Assembly: GCA_002397275.1 (NCBI GenBank)
Contig: DHAA01000042.1
Coordinates: 1 to 27,314, forward strand
Direction of reading: 5' to 3'
DNA length: 27,314 nucleotides
Source: Thermacetogenium sp. UBA4966
Lineage (GTDB): Bacteria; Bacillota; DSM-12270; Thermacetogeniales; Thermacetogeniaceae
Every line of letters begins with the position of its first letter. Positions within the stretch are counted from its first letter, which is position 1. Below are positions 22,401 through 27,314 of the stretch, in pieces. The notes under the pieces are model-generated. The model saw nothing but the letters and a program-made list of their open reading frames with translations. It searched no databases and was not told the DNA's origin. A program made the translations under genes and the position numbers.

Positions 22401-25400
22401 GGGCAGCGACAGTGTCGACCAGGCCGCGGTTAAGGCAAGAATATTAAAAGCGCCCGGGGAAAGCGAGTTGGCGGTATACTATTACCAATCCGGCTCAAGC
22501 GGTTCCAGCAGCTCGGCAACTCTGCTGGAGGACGGAAGCTATGAGATCCCTCTGCCGTCCACCGCAGCGCCGACAAGCGTCTATACTCCCAGTACCAAGA
22601 CCATGTACCTGTCGGTAAAAGCCCCCAACGGGATCAGCGCCGTCCACTATCTCATTGAAATCAACCGCGAAGCGAAAGCCCCTACAGCTGAAACGGCAGG
22701 ACTGCTGTACAAACTGCAGGGCGCCCAGCCGTACGACGCCTCCGGAAAAGCAATGGATATAAAAAGCGCCTCTTCTCTTGGGTTCGGACTGCGTACCGCC
22801 AGGGGTGCGTCGACTAAAACGCTGCCCTCCGGCTATGATTTTACCGCAAGCAGCGCCCAAAATGAGTTTTATCTGACCTACAGAGGGCCGGACACAAGCG
22901 CCGACCAAAAGCAGATAGCCCAGGTTGCCTTCAGCATCGCGCCGCTGTGCATACTGTCCGGCGCAACGGCGACCTGCAGGACCGTGGACAACGAAGGAAA
23001 GACAATAACGGAGCATTCCGTTACGCCTAAAGCCATGCAGGGCGCTTTGAGCTATTTTTACGTTGTCGTTCCCCATAGCGGAGGCTATACCGAAGTCGAG
23101 GGGAGCAACACCTACGAGTACACAAAAGCTGTGGTGACCGTTGTGCCTCCCCAGGGCATAGAAGGCGCGCAGAGCAGGGATTACACCTTTAAAATTCCTA
23201 AAATTGCAGCCACGGATGTTCAGCTCAGTAAAATCACGGTTAAAGCGGCAAGAACTGAAGATCAGGATGGCAGGCAGCTCTACACGCACGGCAGCGGCTT
23301 CGAGGACAGCGGAAAAACGACATTCAGCGCGGACACAGATACCTATGATGTCAAGGTGGATTACAATACCGAGCATATATACATAGAACCCGTTGTGCTT
23401 TCGCCCGGTATCGCGGCGGACTGGAAGCTTGACGGAAACCCTGTGACCGCTACGGATTCTATTCTTCTCAACGGTCTGGACGGCGTTGTGCCGCTGCAGG
23501 TCGGCGAAAATAAACTTCAAATAACGTATAGCCTGAAGGATGGCGGCGACGCAAAGACCTATACTTTCTATATCACAAGGGGAACTAACTGCAACGCGGC
23601 GCTTTCCTACAGCGACAATGTTGAGGTAATGAGCAGCACAAAGGCGGAGCATCTGACAGACAAGACAATCATATATGAGAGATCTCAGAATGTGTTCGAC
23701 ATAACGGTGACGCCGAGGGAGCTGTCCCGCAAGGTAACGATTAAGCAGGATGGCAGCGTAAAGGCCGAAGGCGCCGGCGCCGTGCAAGCTAAAGGGCTTA
23801 GCCTGTACGCCAAGGCGGAAGTCGCCGTGGCGGATACCGATACGGGAGATGTTAAATCCTATACCGTCAACCCGTATCCCTACGCCCAGGACGCTCCAAC
23901 CAGCACCTATGCCGTCATGCCCGCGCCCGGACAGTTCCTGAACGGGGCGTGGAGCGGCTTTGATAATGTACGTGTCGTCGGCGCTATAGGAGAACCGAGC
24001 GAGGAAAACATGGGGGGCTCAGGCGGCGGCTCTCTGGGGACCTTCGGCGGATATGTCATTTACTACTACGCCGATTCGATTCAAAACGGAGCCAAGAATA
24101 AATACGGCGGAGACTTTTTGATCAAGGGCAACGCCTTTCCGGGAAACAACGAGCCGGCAGCCGTCAAGGTCGCTCAGGATAAGGACAAGGACGGCAAGCC
24201 CGACAAGGACGAGTCAGGAAACGAGATCTGGTACGATCTTGCGGGCAGCCTCCATTATGACGACAGCACCATTTGGGATTACGAGGCGACCTACACAAAT
24301 CCCAACCCGGACTTTATGCCCTATGTCGCCCAGGATGTTCCCTATACGGACAATCAGGGCAATTCCGGCACCGGAGTTTATGCAAACAGCTATCATGGCC
24401 AGCCGTATTACCCTGACGGCAGGACCTACGATTACGAGGGCAACAATGCTGAATACGACGGTCGTCAGCTCACCTTTTCCGGAGTCCTGCTGGATGCCGT
24501 CAACCTCGGCGGGCGTTCCATACCCGCACGCTTCGGATATGCGGAGTGCGCTCCGGGCCTGGACGAAAGCGGCGTAACCCCGGTCGCATATAACCCGTAC
24601 AGGAAGAACCCCGCGACATTCGATATCGACTGGGCAGTTGATAAAAACGGCAATCCCGTACACCTCGACGAAATCAACTTCGTGTGGATTTACTCCGCCA
24701 CCATGTATGACAAGGACGCCACAGGAGAGCTTTCCCCGGAGATCACGGGCATCAATCGGCTGGATAAATTAGGAACATCAGAGGTAGGCAGGACCCCAAA
24801 ACCCACAAACATTACTCTGAAGTCGGCAGGATTCAGCGACCTCGTGATAAGCAGCAGCGAACTCCCCGAGTCCGGCGGTGTTTTGGAGTACAGTGTCGGG
24901 GCGCGACAGTTTGTGCAGGCGGTTGTCAACGGTGATCTTGCGGACACTATGTTCGTTAATAACGACCGCGTGTCCTCCGGTACTACAAAGGCTTCCTTCG
25001 TTAAGGTTGTAAATGATTCCGAGCGGCTGGTCCGCGTGATCGTCCAGCGCGGCGAGATGGAACCGTATATTGTCCTGCTGCGGCTCACCGGTACGGCGGA
25101 AGACGTCGATACCACGCTGTACAATGTGCAGGTGATGCGCAACGGAACCCCGATAAGCAACGTTAGCAAAACAGGCGCTTATACTTATGAGCTTACCGTG
25201 CCCTCGAATTACAGCATACTCCAGATTGTGCCTAAGGCAAAGGCAGGCGCGCAGGTAACCGTAAACGGCAACGAGTTAAATGATGACGGATATGCCGACG
25301 TAGCGCTTAACGAAGCGGGTGAAACGACAGTCGTCACCATTAAAACGGTATTTAACGGTAAGGAGGAAGAAAGCACCCTTACCGTCACCCGGGAAGCAGG

Positions 25401-27314
25401 CTCCGGCGGACCCGAGACCGGCGCCGCCACGATCTCCATTGAGAAATTCACCCTGGGGCAAGGCTATCTCGTGGAGCCCGTACAGGTGACCTTCAACAAG
25501 GGAGACACCGCGGCCGACGTTACCAAGGCCCTGCTGACAGAGCTCTACGGAGCAGAGGCGTATATCGGCAACAACAGCGAATATAGCTTCTACCTGGCCC
25601 ATATCTACGATCCGAACCGGGGAGGGCTGAACATTCCGTCATTCATCACCGACGCCCTGACCAGCGACGGAACGGCGCTCAACACCGAAGACAGCGACCC
25701 CGATTACCTTGGCGAGTATGACTACACCTCAACCAGCGGCTGGATGATTACCGTGAATAACCTCTTCATTCCAGTGAGCTCCGGCGCCTGGGAGTTAGAG
25801 GACGGAGACGTGATCCGCTGGCAGTTCACCCTGTACGGACTGGGCGCGGACGTAGGAAACAGCAGTCCGGATTCCTCCTACGGCGGCCGGGACAGCATCA
25901 TCCCGGCAACAGATAAAGACGCCCTCACAGAGCGGGTTGCCGAGATAAACGGCAGAGCAGACAAAGACGAACTCCTGCAAATCGGCGGCAACCAGGAAAA
26001 GTACGACCAAGCCATAGCAGTTCTTAACAACCTGCTCAGCGAACAAGAAGCGATCGATCAGGCGCTCACCGCGCTGAACAACCTGGAAGGCATAGCAACG
26101 TCGACCACATTAACCCCCGAAGTGGAAGCCAGCGACGGAACGGCCGCGGCAAAAATGACAGAAGCCGATATGGAGGGCGCCATAGAAGCGGTTAAAAAAG
26201 AGGGCGGCGACATCACCGTCAAACCTCAGATCAGCGGCGAAGCCGATCAAGTGACCGTGGAACTGCCCAAAACATCCTTCTCATCTATGGCCACTGAAAC
26301 CGAGGCCGGCCTGAGAGTGGAAACCCCTGTGGGCATAGTGAGCATACCCCATGAGACCCTCGCCTCCATCGCCGCTCAGGCAGAGGGAGACAGCGTCACA
26401 GTGAGCCTGGAGAGCGTGGATAAAGAAAAGACACTCAGCGAGGCGCAGAAGAAAGCAGTCGGCGACAAACCCGTCTTTGATATTACCATCAAGAGCGGAG
26501 ACAAAGAGATCGGCAGCTTCAACGGAGGCTGCGTCACCATCTCATTGCCCTATACCTTAAAGGATGGAGAGACAGCAGACGAGGTCAAAGTCTGGTATCT
26601 GAACGATGCAGGCGAGCTGGAAGAGATCAGCTGCAGCTATGATGCAGAGACCGGTCTGGCCGCCTTTACGACCGACCACCTCTCCTACTATACAGTCGGC
26701 ACAGACAAATCCGAAAATGAAGACGCCGTGGAGGCGAAGAAGGTGGACGACCTGATCGCCAAGATCAGCGACCCCGTCACCCTGGCGGACAAGGAAGCGA
26801 TCGAGAAGGCCAGAGCAGCCTACAACGCCCTGACAGAGAGACAGAAGAACCTGGTGACAAAGCTTCAGCAGTTAAAAGCCGCGGAGAAGGCATTGTCGGA
26901 TCTGCAGGCGGTGAAGGCTGTAGAGGATAAGATCACGGCGATCGGGACGGTGACACTGGAGAGCAAATCAACAATCGATGCGGCGCGGAAGGCTTATAAC
27001 GCCTTATCCACTGAGCAGGCTAAGCTGGTCTCCAACTACCAGACTCTGACCGCGGCGGAAGCGGCCTATGCCGCCCTGCTGGCAGATAAGGACAACGCTG
27101 AAGCGGCAAAGAAAGTGGACGACCTGATTGCGGTCATTGGGACGGTGACGCTGGAGAGCAAATCGGCGATTGAAGCAGCCCGGGCGGCTTTCGACACCCT
27201 GACCCCCGCTCAGGCTAAGCTTGTTTCCAACTACCAGACCCTGGTTGCGGCGGAAAAGGCCTACGAGGCCCTCGTAAAGCAAGAGCCCGGGCCTACCCCT
27301 TCACCGGGGGATGG
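19420..27314 (+). CDS. Giant secreted multi-domain surface protein with DUF4430, partial (runs off the window)
   Basis: At least 2631 residues with no stop before the window end. The start is TTG 19420 with AGGAG nine bases upstream; ATG 19411 is in frame, but that site would touch it. Residues 1-29 form a signal peptide (KRKLIRK, a hydrophobic core, then LPTAALA). Three Big2-type Ig domains (about 168-437) come first. A region at about 441-564 faintly resembles DUF4430 (ATVYDAVM, VGVVLNGVLVN). After long beta-rich stretches come a cadherin-like domain (1261-1389, LSKITVKA to YTFYITRG), a surface domain opening with PAPGQFLNGAW and GGSLGTFGGYVIYYY (1502-1767), and a DUF4430 domain (2004-2147, TADVTKALL-type start, TSGWMITVNN, LEDGDVIRWQF). 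The C-terminus shares the surface domain of gene 2 (2228-2427) and then has at least three FIVAR-like helical repeats, ending in a Pro-rich linker. Only a broken riboswitch precedes it, so its control probably differs from its neighbours. Confidence 0.85.
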   Translation, partial: MKRKLIRKPLALLLALIMLFSLLPTAALAEGSEQELPLKLTLKVNTGDAEADFSASGMNASDDGYVREWAVGASVSQTIYITDYDITHYSFKGWSINGADPLLTGGSDLFTPYGIIPNADSTTGIIDTTTASRPYTGGTLRINNSTVAASKQDITILAVFERRAADPELFKLEKDSVTIGKGGTADIKVDLHPDLSAGASLSAGIANQGVASGSIVQNDDGSKYMRIKGVAAGSTEARAKLGSKYSSAPVAVNVLDPSFGGISELFMSSSDTKDLTLSVLYPSSYTEMPEAAWESSEPGVVAIETAPAVPGSASFTQKATLTAKGVGTATVTATVQGVSVSCSVMVTDITGITLPETMSASKGSGTLDLTAVIAGSGDAPVAWSSDNVAVASVSETTGETNTLKLNHGGTAVITATVATSDGPVAAECKVSVTGDTPQTDIPFVFSYNHYSYYDGWSIAVPREDYTADAGFAISKGHNSNYLGVYSGSATVYDAVMTVAEARLSNNATAIEADGTLKGLYQISYFDPNYTVGVVLNGVLVNRDRLDRILLEPKDEITVFMLRTKTQYQKLTLEYESAWFENQAGERMPTTVTVSKGDTISLKLHAVALGGAVQNLAGMPQEGIQLGIFDLSTKKFTPLSGDGSVVTGTDGAVSYVCSQAGSFTLAAIKRENIDSSDYSLYVPPAMLTVIVEDNSSADFISLNGVNGSSDDAAKRLFTNVDGSRVYTAQGQDGISGGVAPGAKVKIDGAAVDVDKYGNFKHKYECADNYTRAFYQLHRLQVTSPDGSTSKDYTLLIQPGNNIFTNLELPFDYLLNSKGETLPRGFDYSSYLSGDTVYDGETEFAFKQIVSSPVINTVAVVDSLDKAYVKGTRQENTPLLTEVRTRKLNSDGSLGDYITGSVEGDYRTYTTGLLEFDPGVNLFLTESKISGYDGWLQYGVRVVYRMQNEVAKDIAMSPADVSVTDAFGTVFTPQDTGRTSPVNGVDCPIWSVTVPAGSDSVDQAAVKARILKAPGESELAVYYYQSGSSGSSSSATLLEDGSYEIPLPSTAAPTSVYTPSTKTMYLSVKAPNGISAVHYLIEINREAKAPTAETAGLLYKLQGAQPYDASGKAMDIKSASSLGFGLRTARGASTKTLPSGYDFTASSAQNEFYLTYRGPDTSADQKQIAQVAFSIAPLCILSGATATCRTVDNEGKTITEHSVTPKAMQGALSYFYVVVPHSGGYTEVEGSNTYEYTKAVVTVVPPQGIEGAQSRDYTFKIPKIAATDVQLSKITVKAARTEDQDGRQLYTHGSGFEDSGKTTFSADTDTYDVKVDYNTEHIYIEPVVLSPGIAADWKLDGNPVTATDSILLNGLDGVVPLQVGENKLQITYSLKDGGDAKTYTFYITRGTNCNAALSYSDNVEVMSSTKAEHLTDKTIIYERSQNVFDITVTPRELSRKVTIKQDGSVKAEGAGAVQAKGLSLYAKAEVAVADTDTGDVKSYTVNPYPYAQDAPTSTYAVMPAPGQFLNGAWSGFDNVRVVGAIGEPSEENMGGSGGGSLGTFGGYVIYYYADSIQNGAKNKYGGDFLIKGNAFPGNNEPAAVKVAQDKDKDGKPDKDESGNEIWYDLAGSLHYDDSTIWDYEATYTNPNPDFMPYVAQDVPYTDNQGNSGTGVYANSYHGQPYYPDGRTYDYEGNNAEYDGRQLTFSGVLLDAVNLGGRSIPARFGYAECAPGLDESGVTPVAYNPYRKNPATFDIDWAVDKNGNPVHLDEINFVWIYSATMYDKDATGELSPEITGINRLDKLGTSEVGRTPKPTNITLKSAGFSDLVISSSELPESGGVLEYSVGARQFVQAVVNGDLADTMFVNNDRVSSGTTKASFVKVVNDSERLVRVIVQRGEMEPYIVLLRLTGTAEDVDTTLYNVQVMRNGTPISNVSKTGAYTYELTVPSNYSILQIVPKAKAGAQVTVNGNELNDDGYADVALNEAGETTVVTIKTVFNGKEEESTLTVTREAGSGGPETGAATISIEKFTLGQGYLVEPVQVTFNKGDTAADVTKALLTELYGAEAYIGNNSEYSFYLAHIYDPNRGGLNIPSFITDALTSDGTALNTEDSDPDYLGEYDYTSTSGWMITVNNLFIPVSSGAWELEDGDVIRWQFTLYGLGADVGNSSPDSSYGGRDSIIPATDKDALTERVAEINGRADKDELLQIGGNQEKYDQAIAVLNNLLSEQEAIDQALTALNNLEGIATSTTLTPEVEASDGTAAAKMTEADMEGAIEAVKKEGGDITVKPQISGEADQVTVELPKTSFSSMATETEAGLRVETPVGIVSIPHETLASIAAQAEGDSVTVSLESVDKEKTLSEAQKKAVGDKPVFDITIKSGDKEIGSFNGGCVTISLPYTLKDGETADEVKVWYLNDAGELEEISCSYDAETGLAAFTTDHLSYYTVGTDKSENEDAVEAKKVDDLIAKISDPVTLADKEAIEKARAAYNALTERQKNLVTKLQQLKAAEKALSDLQAVKAVEDKITAIGTVTLESKSTIDAARKAYNALSTEQAKLVSNYQTLTAAEAAYAALLADKDNAEAAKKVDDLIAVIGTVTLESKSAIEAARAAFDTLTPAQAKLVSNYQTLVAAEKAYEALVKQEPGPTPSPGD
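26111..26861 (+). repeat. Paralogous C-terminal block, copy in gene 3 (matches 17431-18181)
   Basis: Gap-free counterpart of the block in gene 2 (offset 8680 bases throughout), followed by further helical repeats of the TVTLESKS type that gene 2 has only in diverged form near 14110. Confidence 0.85.

Noticed and set aside
22495..23787. Long minus-strand open frame (430 codons), and similar ones at 16524-17324 and 14583-15050
   Set aside because: They lie opposite the large surface-protein genes, have no ribosome binding sites or recognisable domains, and follow from the G/C-rich codon pattern of the sense strand.

Overview
The window looks like a chromosomal segment of an anaerobic Gram-positive bacterium (Firmicutes/Clostridia, most like the Peptococcaceae-type lineages). 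The evidence is strong AGGAGG-type ribosome binding sites, frequent TTG and GTG starts, the rpsU-yqeY gene pair, a pyruvoyl-dependent arginine decarboxylase, a CofE-like ligase, and very large secreted proteins with Gram-positive surface architecture. No species is named because the sequence alone does not support one.

Left part (1-7670): ordinary chromosomal genes. A UbiX-type flavin prenyltransferase converges on an orphan beta-class DNA methyltransferase. A small four-helix membrane protein follows, then an HD-domain protein whose CCA-adding-enzyme-like head has lost its catalytic residues. That gene converges on a two-gene minus-strand unit (CofE-like ligase and a membrane-anchored unknown). 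A pyruvoyl-dependent arginine decarboxylase is transcribed divergently from that unit. The rpsU-yqeY operon has its own promoter and a clear terminator.

Right part (7680-27314): a surface-protein locus marked by three cobalamin (AdoCbl-type) riboswitch copies. Copies 1 and 2 are complete, each followed by an intrinsic terminator. Copy 3 is cut off partway through the aptamer. Copy 1 precedes a secreted beta-propeller-like protein. Copy 2 precedes a 2220-residue surface protein combining an alpha/alpha-toroid (prenyltransferase/transcobalamin-alpha-like) domain with a DUF4430 (transcobalamin C-terminal-like) domain, helical repeats and a membrane-anchor tail. The copy 3 remnant precedes a third, still larger secreted protein (more than 2630 residues, open at the window end) with Big2-like, cadherin-like, DUF4430 and helical-repeat domains. 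Genes 2 and 3 share a nearly identical C-terminal block of about 750 bp. After the terminator, copies 1 and 2 also share about 280 nt of conserved non-coding leader although the genes behind them are unrelated. Between the units lie an XRE-family regulator on the minus strand and the C-terminal remnant of an Rpn-family (PD-(D/E)XK) nuclease.

Working hypothesis: genes 1 to 3 form a Gram-positive cell-surface cobamide-capture system switched off by intracellular cobalamin. It would combine a beta-propeller (compare BtuG of Bacteroides) with transcobalamin/intrinsic-factor-like toroid and DUF4430 modules. Riboswitch control and domain architecture are read from the sequence. Cobamide binding is inference.
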